Below, piece after piece: positions 44,142 through 52,998 of a stretch of 64,000 nt of DNA (position 1 is the stretch's first letter; each line of letters starts with the position of its first letter). The notes beneath the pieces were generated by a model. That model saw only the letters and a list, made by a program, of their open reading frames with translations, ran no database searches and was not told the origin of the DNA. This stretch comes from Kumtagia sp963820075 (GTDB lineage Bacteria > Pseudomonadota > Alphaproteobacteria > Rhizobiales > Rhizobiaceae): contig CAWFYS010000022.1 in the NCBI GenBank assembly GCA_963820075.1, positions 62,001 to 126,000 on the forward strand, read 5' to 3'. The position numbers were made by a program, and so were the translations under genes.

Positions 44142-44450
44142 CAGCCGGCTTCATTCAACGTCGCGCCGGCGAGTTGGGGACTGTCGGGAAGACCGTCAAG
44201 GTTCACCGGGCGAGGATGATGGATAAGATGGGCGTGCGCGGCGTGGCGGAGCTTTCGCGATTTGTCCAACGATTTCGCCATTGACGCCGCCGACGTTGGC
44301 CTCAAGGCCAATTACGGGGAAGACAATCGCGGTGTAGATGTCGGACATGCACGGCGGCTGTCATCTGATGGCAATCGTGGACGATGACAGTTCTGTCGGA
44401 CGGGCTCTGCATATTGTCGGCGATCGACGCGGCCTTGAGGTTTCGCTCGC
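44142..44450 (+). pseudogene. Fragments of FixJ-type response regulators
   Basis: At 44182-44280 the plus strand reads VGKTVKVHRARMMDKMGVRGVAELSRF, the C-terminal half of a LuxR-type helix-turn-helix (usually EKTVKVHR..VM.KM). At 44364-44405 another frame reads LMAIVDDDSSVGRAL, the start of a receiver domain, then decays. The C-terminal piece precedes the N-terminal piece, so two broken genes or a rearrangement are involved. The rest of 44042-44512 shows no gene. Confidence 0.55.
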
Positions 44451-44512
44451 CGGACGGCTGATTTGGTCCGGCAAGCCATGCCGCGTTCGGGCCATGGCTT
44501 GCAGTCACGGTC

Positions 44513-45352
44513 CTACGGAAGCGCAATCGGCCTGGTGTCTATCGGCAGGGCCGGCACGTCGTAGGTCCAGACGCGAAACCCTTTCAGGATGTGCGGGCCG
44601 AAGGAATTGATGAGCGGGATGTCGGTCGCGTCGCGGCCGCGCGCCACGACAATCCTGCCGATCCGCGGGACGTTGTTGCGCGGATCGAATGTATGCCATT
44701 CACCGTCGAGGAACACCTCGATCCAGGCGCTGAAGTCCATCGGGTCGACCACCGGAACACCGATGTCGCCGAGATGGCCGTTGACGTAGCGGGCGGGAAT
44801 GTTGAGGCAGCGGCAGAATGTGAGCGCGAGATGCGCGAAGTCGCGACAGACGCCGACGCGTTCGTGGAACGTCTCGAAGGCCGTCCGCGTCGACCGGGCC
44901 TGCATGTAGTCGAAGCGGATGTGGTTGTGGACGAAGTCGCAGATCGCCTGCACGCGGCCCCAGCCGGGCGGCGGCGCCGAATATGTCCCATGCGATCTGG
45001 CTGAGACGGTCGGTTTCGCAATAGCGGCTGCCCATGAGGTAGACGAGGCAATCGTCCGGCAGTTCCGGCACCGGGAGTTCCCGGGCGCTCGGGCACAATC
45101 CTGTCCGGCTTGCCGTCGTCCTCGATCGTGGCGTCGCCCCACATCGTCAGGTCGCCAGCCGGCGCGACAAGCCGACGGCATCGGTTGCCGAAGAGATCGC
45201 GATAGGTCGATGTCGGAACATCGGGAGTGGTGAACAACGTTTCCGGAACCCGGATATCGGCCGCGCGATCCTCGTGGACCGACAGCAGGCACACCAGGGC
45301 GGTCGGTTGCTGAGCAGGTCAGCGTAATCTCATACCCGTAGCGGATCAGCAT
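44513..45352 (-). CDS. Transglutaminase-like protein; three apparent one-base insertions
   Basis: Start MLIRYGYEITLTC at 45352, then across frames LVCLLSVHEDRAADIRVPE, DLFGNRCRRLVAPAGDLT, PDDCLVYLMGSRYCETDRLS, CDFVHNHIRFDYMQARSTRTA, HERVGVCRDFAHLALTFCRCL (catalytic Cys region), HLGDIGVPVVDPMDFSAW (His) and DPRNNVP (Asp). Extra bases near 45311, 45092 and 44970 shift the frame; their sum of three leaves the total divisible by three. About 279 residues if corrected. Bacterial transglutaminase-core proteins of this type are proteases or amide hydrolases of unknown substrate. Last gene of the small-gene cluster. Confidence 0.8.
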   Translation of the reverse strand: MLIRYGYEITLTCSATDRPGVPAVGPRGSRGRYPGSGNVVHHSRCSDIDLSRSLRQPMPSACRAGWRPDDVGRRHDRGRRQAGQDCARAPGNSRCRNCRTIASSTSWAAAIAKPTVSARSHGTYSAPPPGWGRVQAICDFVHNHIRFDYMQARSTRTAFETFHERVGVCRDFAHLALTFCRCLNIPARYVNGHLGDIGVPVVDPMDFSAWIEVFLDGEWHTFDPRNNVPRIGRIVVARGRDATDIPLINSFGPHILKGFRVWTYDVPALPIDTRPIALP

Positions 45353-45366
45353 CTGGATAGCCCCGC

Positions 45367-45644
45367 CTACCGGAAATCTGCGGCGGTCAGCGTATAGGAA
45401 TTGCGACGGCCATGGGAATAGGCTTCGCGTGCGACATCTGTGAATGGACGTGCGCAAGGCGTCGAAAGCCGCCAGGCATTTCGATTCCGATGCGCCTGTC
45501 CTGCGCAACTCGGTGTCCGATTTCGCCAGATGCGCCGGCCTCGACAAAGAACCGTACCTCGAACATGCCGTCATGGCCGATGAAACGGACGGCGTTTCGC
45601 ACTTCGTCGAAACTGCGGCTCGGGTTGGGAAAGGCCAACGTCAT
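45367..45644 (-). CDS. DUF1488 family protein; two apparent one-base insertions
   Basis: Start MTLAFPNPSRSFDEVRNAVRF at 45644 followed by GHDGMFEVRFFVEA. After an extra base near 45530 it continues LAKSDTELRRTGASES and CLAAFDALRTSIH, and after another near 45440 DVAREAYSHGRRNSYTLTAADF. The block order is that of DUF1488 (~90 residues), a small rhizobial family of unknown function. The start overlaps the stop of the upstream hypothetical gene. Confidence 0.75.
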
Positions 45645-45958
45645 GACAGGCTCACCGCTGTCTCGCACGACGCGGTCGCCACCGGTGCCGACAGGCATTC
45701 GGTCAGGCGAGCGGCATCGCGACGGTTGAGGGACAACATGCCCTGGGTCGCGTCCGACCGGCCGAGGCCGATCATCGCCTGACCGTCGTTGCACGCCGGA
45801 ACGCCGGTGAACACGTGATAAACGGTCCAGGAGCGATCGGCCTCGATGCGGCGGCGATGATCCATGGAGTGGCGTCCCTGCGCGCCGCAGTCGTTTTCCC
45901 AGACACCGATCGGCGCGGCATAGCGCCTCCGCTCGGTTTCGCTGCTATGCGCATTCAT
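45641..45958 (-). CDS. Hypothetical protein in small-gene cluster
   Basis: 105 residues; the second half is the most protein-like (RIEADRSWTVYHVFTGVPA, then AMIGLGRSDATQGMLSLNRR). It overlaps the next gene downstream (ATG of DUF1488 inside its end) and the previous gene upstream (ATGA at 45955-45958). That tiling is the best evidence that it is real. No family recognised; no signal peptide or membrane segment. Confidence 0.6.
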   Translation of the reverse strand: MNAHSSETERRRYAAPIGVWENDCGAQGRHSMDHRRRIEADRSWTVYHVFTGVPACNDGQAMIGLGRSDATQGMLSLNRRDAARLTECLSAPVATASCETAVSLS

Positions 45959-46197
45959 AATGCCATCCTTGGTTCGTTCGTCGCTTCCGCGCTGACAACC
46001 CCGCGATAGAGCATCGCGCCGTTCGCGTCGTTGATCGCCATGGCGTCCGGCCGCTGCGGCATGTTCAGGGTTCGCGCCAGGAGCCGCGCCACTTGGATCG
46101 CGTCGTCGAGATCGGCCGCCTCCGCGGTCTCGCGGCCGACAATTGCATGCGCGTCGTCCGCGTCCCGGATGCGGTAGAATTCGATCACAATCTTCAT
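45955..46197 (-). CDS. Small hypothetical protein in small-gene cluster
   Basis: 80 residues: MKIVIEFYRIRDADDAHAIV, then ETAEAADLDDAIQVARLLA and DAMAINDANGAMLYRGVV. Alternating strands and a central helix suggest a small alpha-beta domain. I recall similar short proteins (a DUF-like family beginning with a beta strand, containing a central ARxLA helix) in rhizobial genomes but cannot name the family. Overlaps the downstream gene by 4 bases. Confidence 0.65.
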   Translation of the reverse strand: MKIVIEFYRIRDADDAHAIVGRETAEAADLDDAIQVARLLARTLNMPQRPDAMAINDANGAMLYRGVVSAEATNEPRMAL

Positions 46198-46232
46198 CGC
46201 TATCCGTGCCCGCGCCGTTGAAGCACCCGTTG

Positions 46233-46376
46233 TCAGCCCTTGCCCTTGCCGCGCGGTGCGTTGGTGGCGGCGGCGAGCTTGATCTGGCTGGCGAACGTGG
46301 TTTCAGGCTTGGGCGGAGCCTTTTCCTGCTTCGGCTTTCTGATCTCGCGGCTGCTGCGTTTCTGTCCCTTGGCCAT
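46233..46376 (-). CDS. Small basic protein (47 residues)
   Basis: Reads MAKGQKRSSREIRKPKQEK, then TTFASQIKLAAATN and a Gly/Lys tail. Lysine-rich short proteins starting MAKGQ(K/M)RS(S/N)RE.KKPK are widespread in Rhizobiales genomes as conserved hypotheticals. It partly overlaps, in another frame, the 3' end of the gene at 46303-46671. Either that gene ends earlier because of an indel near 46395, or the two overlap. A nucleic-acid or ribosome-binding role is only a guess from charge. Confidence 0.6.
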   Translation of the reverse strand: MAKGQKRSSREIRKPKQEKAPPKPETTFASQIKLAAATNAPRGKGKG

Positions 46377-46671
46377 GGCCGAACGTCCTTTCCATTAGCG
46401 TTGCGCCGTCACCGGGCTGCGACAGGTCGACCGGTTCGAGACTGTCCTGGGTCGTCACCCGCTCATGACGCTCGTCATCGCTGCGAATGCGGTATTGCAG
46501 GGAATTTCCCCTCGGCGGCAGCCTGCCGGTGATGCGGAATATCTCCGCGGTCTTCGGGAACGTGCCGAAATTGCCGCGCAGGCGGACGGCCTGGCCCACG
46601 GCAAAAAGATGAGTTGCGGCTTCGCGCCGGATCGGGCGGGCGTTGCGTTGCATCAAGGTTGTAGCGGTCAT
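46303..46671 (-). CDS. Hypothetical protein in small-gene cluster
   Basis: 122 residues as read. The convincing part is the first ~90: RREAATHLFAVGQAVRLRGN, FGTFPKTAEIFRITGRLPP and NSLQYRIRSDDERHERVTTQ. This resembles a small SH3-like or KOW-like barrel (a V.L.G.F.....IF.I...LP pattern). The last 30 residues overlap the small basic gene in a different frame and look unnatural, so the true stop may be near 46395. The start overlaps the upstream gene by 4 bases (ATGA). Confidence 0.6.
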   Translation of the reverse strand: MTATTLMQRNARPIRREAATHLFAVGQAVRLRGNFGTFPKTAEIFRITGRLPPRGNSLQYRIRSDDERHERVTTQDSLEPVDLSQPGDGATLMERTFGHGQGTETQQPRDQKAEAGKGSAQA

Positions 46672-46931
46672 GATTGTAGCTGATCCTGTTCCAGTGCGGC
46701 GTCGAGGAAAGCCGGATCGATCGGCACCATTTGCTGCCTGGACCACCCCGCGGAGATCGCCGGCAAGTAGATGAAGGTAGCCACGCGCCGCCATCCGATC
46801 CGGGAAACCCCCTCGATGGGCTCCTCGTCGTGGTCGACGAAATATTCTCCGGGCGGTTGCGGGGCATCGAAGCCCGGCAGCGAAAACGCTGACTTGAAGC
46901 AAACGACCTTTTGTGTGGTGCGGATGGCCAC
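46668..46931 (-). CDS. Conserved hypothetical protein at head of small-gene cluster
   Basis: 87 residues if read from GTG 46931. Blocks KVVCFKSAFSLPGFD, QPPGEYFVDHDEEPIEGVSR and RRVATFIYLPAI agree with a family of ~80-90-residue conserved hypothetical proteins that I recall from rhizobia. The start is uncertain: no good ribosome site is visible and an upstream indel could hide a longer N-terminus. It tiles with the next gene by 4 bases and is the first of six overlapping or closely spaced genes transcribed away from groESL. Confidence 0.55.
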   Translation of the reverse strand: MAIRTTQKVVCFKSAFSLPGFDAPQPPGEYFVDHDEEPIEGVSRIGWRRVATFIYLPAISAGWSRQQMVPIDPAFLDAALEQDQLQS

Positions 46932-47350
46932 GAATGCGGTACTCCACGGAAGGTCGCGCCGACGCCTTCCGCATGTTCTTGTTCGAACAGGAACGACACC
47001 GACACTGCCAGTACATCCGTGGTCAGCGCCGGCGTTCATTCCAAAGTTCAAACGAAGCGAATTCCCGCGCCGGATCGGCGCAGCGTATTCACTATCGAAA
47101 ATTCGGTGGATTATGGCGGGCCGTAGTCTCTGACACCGCGCAAGCCAAATCGGCCAAATCAACTAGCTTCGTATATGCACTTCATTTGAGTTTCAAACAA
47201 GGTGCAGTCCCCGGTTTTTATTTTCACGCGGAACGTAAGAAAGTCTCCATCGCTGCATCAAAGGCATCCACATCGAGAAATTTTCGCCCGCGGCTGCGTG
47301 CAATTCGGTAAAATTGCGTAAATTCTAACTTTCTGATGTTTTGCAAATGT
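46932..47350. other. AT-richer intergenic region between the small-gene cluster and groESL
   Basis: About 420 bases with lower GC than the surroundings. It must hold the promoter of the minus-strand cluster. A minus-strand stretch ending at 47224 (TQFYRIARSRGRKFL, then DVDAFDAAMETFLRSA) looks faintly coding but has no start outside the adjacent repeat. I do not call it a gene. Confidence 0.4.
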
Positions 47351-47457
47351 CCTAAGCAGACTTGCGTGGCTTCGCTCACGCTTCGCCTGCTTAGTCTCTT
47401 GTTTTGTCGCAGGTTCCTGTCGGAAAGCCGTGACACTTTTCCGGAACCTGCTTAGAA
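47351..47457 (+). repeat. Intergenic hairpin repeat, CTAAGCAG family, copy 1
   Basis: CCTAAGCAGACTTGCGTGGC, the inverted arm CACGCTTCGCCTGCTTAG, then CTCTTGTTTTGTCGCAGG, GTGACACTTTTCCGGAACC and TGCTTAG. Nearly identical to 60200-60306. It forms one stem from the two CTAAGCAG arms and closes again with the last CTTAG. It lies just upstream of the CIRCE operator of groESL. Confidence 0.85.
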
Positions 47458-47463
47458 TTAGTT

Positions 47464-47490
47464 TTGGCACTCCTATCATTCGAGTGCCAA
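47464..47490. promoter_or_regulatory. CIRCE operator (HrcA site) upstream of groESL
   Basis: TTGGCACTC, nine bases, GAGTGCCAA: a perfect 9-9-9 inverted repeat matching CIRCE (TTAGCACTC-N9-GAGTGCTAA) with a symmetrical A-to-G/T-to-C change in each arm. It starts 81 bases before the groES ATG. HrcA bound here represses the operon until heat shock. Confidence 0.92.
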
Positions 47491-47544
47491 AGGCGCTACA
47501 TAGACGATGCGGTCGCCATATGCGCCGACCGCAGAAAGAATCCA

Positions 47545-47862
47545 ATGAAATTCCGGCCACTCCACGACCGCGTCGTCATCCGACGCGCGGAAGGCGATAT
47601 GAAATCCAAGGGCGGGATCATCATTCCCGACACCGCCAAGGAAAAACCGCAGGAAGGCGAAGTGATCGCCGTCGGCCCAGGCTCTCGTGACGAGAGCGGC
47701 AAGCTGGTCCCGCTCGACGTCAAGGCTGGTGACTTCATCCTGTTCGGCAAATGGTCGGGGACCGAGGTCAAGATCGACGGCGAGGACCTTCTGATCATGA
47801 AGGAAGCCGACATTCTGGGCATCGTCGAGAAGACCGAAGCCGCCACCAAAAAAGCCGCCTGA
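47545..47862 (+). CDS. groES: Co-chaperonin GroES
   Basis: 105 residues from ATG 47545 (MKFRPLHDRVVIRRAEGD). The mobile loop EGDMKSKGGIIIPDTAKEKPQEG carries the GroEL-contacting hydrophobic triplet GGIII, followed by VIAVGPGSRDESGK and KWSGTEVKIDGEDLLIMKEADILGI. It caps the GroEL cage. A short C-terminal tail (EKTEAATKKAA) extends the usual length by several residues. 49 bases before groEL. Confidence 0.96.
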   Translation: MKFRPLHDRVVIRRAEGDMKSKGGIIIPDTAKEKPQEGEVIAVGPGSRDESGKLVPLDVKAGDFILFGKWSGTEVKIDGEDLLIMKEADILGIVEKTEAATKKAA

Positions 47863-47911
47863 CCGGTCGCTCTGCGATCCCGCAACCTCAAGACCGAACT
47901 GGACCACCATC

Positions 47912-49557
<1,646 letters not shown>

Positions 49558-49616
49558 GCTCCCGGCGAACAGGATTGATCAGGAACCGAAATTGAACAAC
49601 GGCAAGGAACAGTTCC

Positions 49617-50009
49617 ATGGCTATACAAAGCAATAGCAAAACATCGATCGTGCAGCGTTGGGGCAACTACCAGCCGTCCAAGTCGATCATCGTATGGGCC
49701 TGCGCCGCCACGGCGATCGCCACGATGATCATCGGCTTTAGCTGGGGCGGCTGGGTGACGGGCGGCACGTCGCAAGCCCAGGCAAAGGTTGCCGGCGACG
49801 TGGCCCGCAGCGAACTGGTCTCGGTCATCTGCATCGACAGGTTCAACGCCGCCCCGGACAAGGCGGCGCAACTTGTCGCCCTGCAGGCATTGGCCGACAA
49901 TTACAAGAAGCGCGAGTTCGTCGAGGCCGGCGGCTGGGCCACCATGCCGGGACAGACCTCGCCCGACCGGCGCGGCGCGGAAGCTTGCGTCGCCGGGCTT
50001 GCCGCCTGA
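49617..50009 (+). CDS. Hypothetical protein with one membrane segment, downstream of groEL
   Basis: 130 residues. It has a hydrophobic segment at ~25-45 (IIVWACAATAIATMIIGFSWGGWV) and a periplasmic or cytosolic helical tail with VICIDRFNAAPDKAAQLVAL and WATMPGQTSPDRRGAEACVAGL. AAGGAA ribosome site. It lies 60 bases after groEL on the same strand and may be read with it. The family is not named to my knowledge. Confidence 0.72.
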   Translation: MAIQSNSKTSIVQRWGNYQPSKSIIVWACAATAIATMIIGFSWGGWVTGGTSQAQAKVAGDVARSELVSVICIDRFNAAPDKAAQLVALQALADNYKKREFVEAGGWATMPGQTSPDRRGAEACVAGLAA

Positions 50010-50085
50010 GCCGCCGCCCAACGGACAGTGCGCTCCGGTTCCTGCCGGCGCGCGCCCCGATCCGTGCGAGCAAGGAGTACGATCA

Positions 50086-50253
50086 ATGACCCCTAATGTG
50101 AAAATGCCCGACCCGAAGCCCTTGCCCAAGCCGGCCGAGGAAAACCGCTTCGAGCAAATCCGCAAGGCAGCGGCCGAAAGGCACAAGAAGTCGGACACGG
50201 ACGGCACGCGCCGCCGTGCGCGGCAGACGGCCGAGGACAATCGCCTTATCTGA
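50086..50253 (+). CDS. Small charged hypothetical protein (55 residues)
   Basis: MTPNVKMPDPKPLPKPAEEN, then RFEQIRKAAAERHKKS and RRRARQTAEDNRLI. It has an AAGGAG site 9 bases before its ATG. It follows the membrane protein gene on the same strand. Highly charged and helical; no known domain. Confidence 0.6.
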   Translation: MTPNVKMPDPKPLPKPAEENRFEQIRKAAAERHKKSDTDGTRRRARQTAEDNRLI

Positions 50254-50390
50254 GCATGACTTGAATGCAAACCGCCGAGGAATTCACAGGCAGCGATCCC
50301 TTCGCACTGCATCGCGGAGCTTCGCCCGCCCTGAATTGACGTCCGGCTGGGGCGAGCTTTGCCGTTTGCTGCCGGGACCCGTCAGTCCTT

Positions 50391-51587
50391 TCAAACGGAA
50401 AGGGCCTGCAGCAAACGAGCAAGATTGCGCTCTTGATCGACGAAACGCCGCCTCTGCTGCCCGGCAAGGTAGCCGCCGCCGCGCCAGCCCTCGGCACGGG
50501 CGTCGGTAGGTGACATGCCGAATTCGTGCCTGAACATCCGGCTGTATGGCGAAGGGTCCATGAATCCCCATTCCTCGGCAATCTGGGATATGGACCGTCT
50601 GTCCGAGTTGTTGGACAGGGCGTCGCGCGTCTTCATCAGGCGCTGGCGGCGGATATAGGCCGAAATGCCGCCGAGGGGCTGAAAAAGCCGGTAAAGACGG
50701 GAGCGCGACACGCCGAGTTCACTGCACAGCACGTCCGGCGTCAGGGCCGGATCGGTCAGCCTGCGATGGATCAGTCTGCGGGCCCGCTCCATCATAATGG
50801 TATCGACCGGCCTTTGCGCCTCGGCAAACCGGTCTCGCGATGGGACGAAGCACGCGGCGATGAGACAGCGCGTCGCCTCTACCACATGCGGAACCTGCGC
50901 AATTGTGAGTTCGGGTAGGGAACGGCTCAATAGGAGCAGATAGTCTCCCAGGAGATGTCCACAACCGCCGCTCAACTGCACGTCCGGCATCGGGTCCAGC
51001 GCCGACAACGAGGGCAACAAGTCGCGCGGCATGAAAAGCCCAAGCAGACCGCCATCCTCGGTTTCGCTTCTGAACGGCGTGGCTAGACAATGGACGCTTG
51101 GTGACCTGATTCTCGTTCGACCATGACCATTGTCCGAACGGCCGAACGCCATAGTCACGTACCAGTGGTCGAAGGTGGCTTTCCTCAAATGATGCCAGCG
51201 ATGGGCGTAGCCGCTACCGGGAAGTTCGGTACAGGTGAAGACCAGCCTGCCAAGATCCCAAGCCATCTGACGCGCGGGAAACGAGGCATCCAAACTTCTG
51301 ACGAGCTCTACTTCGATTACATCGCGATGCGCGTCACGAAATACTTCGAATTGTTCTCGGGCGGAAAATTCACTTGTATCTAAATCGACCGCACAAGAAA
51401 GCCTGGCGTCGATAATGTTGGGTGTATCCATAACGACGGCCGGCGTGTCCAGATCGTAACGATCAACCAGGGCCGCAATGAGAGAGCGGGGCTGGAGATC
51501 CTCGTTGGAACTAACAGTCCAACGAGGATCCTGACCTTCCGGGGGAGCAAAGGAGTGCCCCTTCCTTTGCTCCCACCGGAGGTTCAT
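50391..51587 (-). CDS. AraC family transcriptional regulator
   Basis: 398 residues as read; family members are usually ~310-330, so a later start is possible. The N-terminal half resembles the AraC-binding-like domain (EQFEVFRDAHRDVIEVEL, SRSLPELTIAQVPHVVEATR). The C-terminal ~110 residues form the double helix-turn-helix: ALTPDVLCSELGVSRSRLYRLFQPLGGISAYIRRQRL, then SISQIAEEWGFMDPSPYSRMFRHEFGMSP. It is divergent from a second AraC-type regulator at 51806. Targets unknown. Confidence 0.85.
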   Translation of the reverse strand: MNLRWEQRKGHSFAPPEGQDPRWTVSSNEDLQPRSLIAALVDRYDLDTPAVVMDTPNIIDARLSCAVDLDTSEFSAREQFEVFRDAHRDVIEVELVRSLDASFPARQMAWDLGRLVFTCTELPGSGYAHRWHHLRKATFDHWYVTMAFGRSDNGHGRTRIRSPSVHCLATPFRSETEDGGLLGLFMPRDLLPSLSALDPMPDVQLSGGCGHLLGDYLLLLSRSLPELTIAQVPHVVEATRCLIAACFVPSRDRFAEAQRPVDTIMMERARRLIHRRLTDPALTPDVLCSELGVSRSRLYRLFQPLGGISAYIRRQRLMKTRDALSNNSDRRSISQIAEEWGFMDPSPYSRMFRHEFGMSPTDARAEGWRGGGYLAGQQRRRFVDQERNLARLLQALSV

Positions 51588-51805
51588 CTAGCCACCGGAA
51601 CCTTGCTCGCCTTGCCAACCCTCCAATTTTACTCAAAGACAACCAGTAGGAGAGTGAAACAGCCGAACAACCGATGGAGACGCATTAGGCGATATCCGGC
51701 GGCGATGGAATGCGGGTGTGAAAGATCGCTATATCGTGTGACGAAATGTGATAGTAGCGGTCGCGAAGTGGCAGCTCGGTTCGTGGCGACGGCCCTGCGC
51801 GGCCG

Positions 51806-52774
51806 GTGCGTGCTCAAAGGGAGGATATCATTCATAAGCGACTCGAGATTGACCTACGCGACGTTCAGAATGAGCTTCGAAACACGGATTTCCTGCACAG
51901 CCGCGACGCGTTCGGTCCGACTTCCGATTTCTTCATCAACAAGGAACACGGCTACCGACGGATTGACGACGACGTCTTTCTGCATGTTCTGGATTTCACC
52001 GTGGGCCGGCCATACAGCTTCAGGATCGCGCGGTCGGACCTGGTTTGCATTCACGTCACCATCAAGGGAGCCTACAGCCGCAAGTGGGGCGATCGCATCG
52101 ACCTGGTCGATTCGAGCCGGGTCGAGATTTCCAATTTCCCATTTTCCATCGCCGACATCGAAGCCGGAACCAATCTGCGCGGGGTGGTGATCGTCTGCAG
52201 CCGTGCATACGTCCTGGATCATTTCGGGCTGAATATGGAACACGTTCCCGAGGTCTACCGGCGAATATTCAATAGCAGGGTGGGCATGCCCGAGGCGCTT
52301 TCATTGCTGCCGTCCTCAGGAATTATCTCGAATGTCGATCAGATAATCGCGTGCAAATACAATGAGCCATTGAAGGGAATTTACATCAGGGCCAAGGCGA
52401 CCGAGATCATCTGTGACGTCATCTCTCATATTAATTTGCTGACGATCCGTAGATCGTTCCGCGTCAGAAACCAGAACAAAACGCTGGCGATTGAAACCGC
52501 GGCGGCCATCTACAGGCGGGAACTGAACAATCCGCCCACCATCGCCCAATTGGCCTCGCGAGTGGGCCTAAATCGGAACGAACTCACGGCGGGTTTTCGC
52601 GACATGTTCGGCGCCACCCCGCACGCCTATGCGAGCATGATTCGGATGGACGAAGCGCGGACGCTGCTTCGCGACGGCAGGCTTTCGATCAGCGAGGTCG
52701 CCAGGCGTGTGGGCTATGAAGGCTATTCAAGCTTTTCGCGGGCCTATCACGCGCATTTCGGCCAGTTGCCATAG
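51806..52774 (+). CDS. AraC family transcriptional regulator
   Basis: 322 residues as read from GTG 51806. An AGGGAGG site at ~51818 would better suit an ATC or ATT codon at 51827-51832 in the same frame, so the true start may be non-canonical. The C-terminal helix-turn-helix pair is clear: PTIAQLASRVGLNRNELTAGFRDMFGATPHAYASMIRM, then SISEVARRVGYEGYSSFSRAYHAHFG. The N-terminal sensor part (DFFINKEHGYRRIDDDVFLH) is not assigned to a ligand. GC content is lower than in the neighbours. Confidence 0.83.
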   Translation: MRAQREDIIHKRLEIDLRDVQNELRNTDFLHSRDAFGPTSDFFINKEHGYRRIDDDVFLHVLDFTVGRPYSFRIARSDLVCIHVTIKGAYSRKWGDRIDLVDSSRVEISNFPFSIADIEAGTNLRGVVIVCSRAYVLDHFGLNMEHVPEVYRRIFNSRVGMPEALSLLPSSGIISNVDQIIACKYNEPLKGIYIRAKATEIICDVISHINLLTIRRSFRVRNQNKTLAIETAAAIYRRELNNPPTIAQLASRVGLNRNELTAGFRDMFGATPHAYASMIRMDEARTLLRDGRLSISEVARRVGYEGYSSFSRAYHAHFGQLP

Positions 52775-52795
52775 ATGCCCGTGGCGGCGGGGCCG

Positions 52796-52915
52796 TCACC
52801 GTCCCCAGGGCAGGCCGAGCGCCTGCCAGATGGCGAACGACACTGTCCACAGCACGAATATCCAGATGACGCAGGGCAGCATCAGCGACACGATAGTGCC
52901 GACGCCGGCAATTCG
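52796..52915 (-). CDS. Possible very small membrane protein
   Basis: The minus strand reads RIAGVGTIVSLMLPCVIWIF then VLWTVSFAIWQALGLPWGR before a stop at 52796. It is a strongly hydrophobic stretch of one or two membrane segments. GTG 52892 or ATG 52883 could start it, or the frame may be a fragment. The rest of 52775-52998 carries the promoter region of the AI-2E-type gene and nothing else seen. Confidence 0.3.
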   Translation of the reverse strand, partial: RIAGVGTIVSLMLPCVIWIFVLWTVSFAIWQALGLPWGR

Positions 52916-52998
52916 TGGCGGGAGGCTGGATTCGCTGATTGGGGCGCCGATAGGATATGAATATATAATGCCACGAACCGGGTACGTATGAGCACCTC

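Noticed and set aside
44087..44284. A complete small LuxR-type regulator
   Set aside because: Only the second half of the helix-turn-helix is present and the N-terminal part is unrelated sequence; treated as a fragment.
47464..47490. A sigma-54 (-24/-12) promoter overlapping TTGGCAC before groES
   Set aside because: TGGCAC is present but the TTGC half at the required spacing is not; the symmetry of the site is explained by CIRCE.
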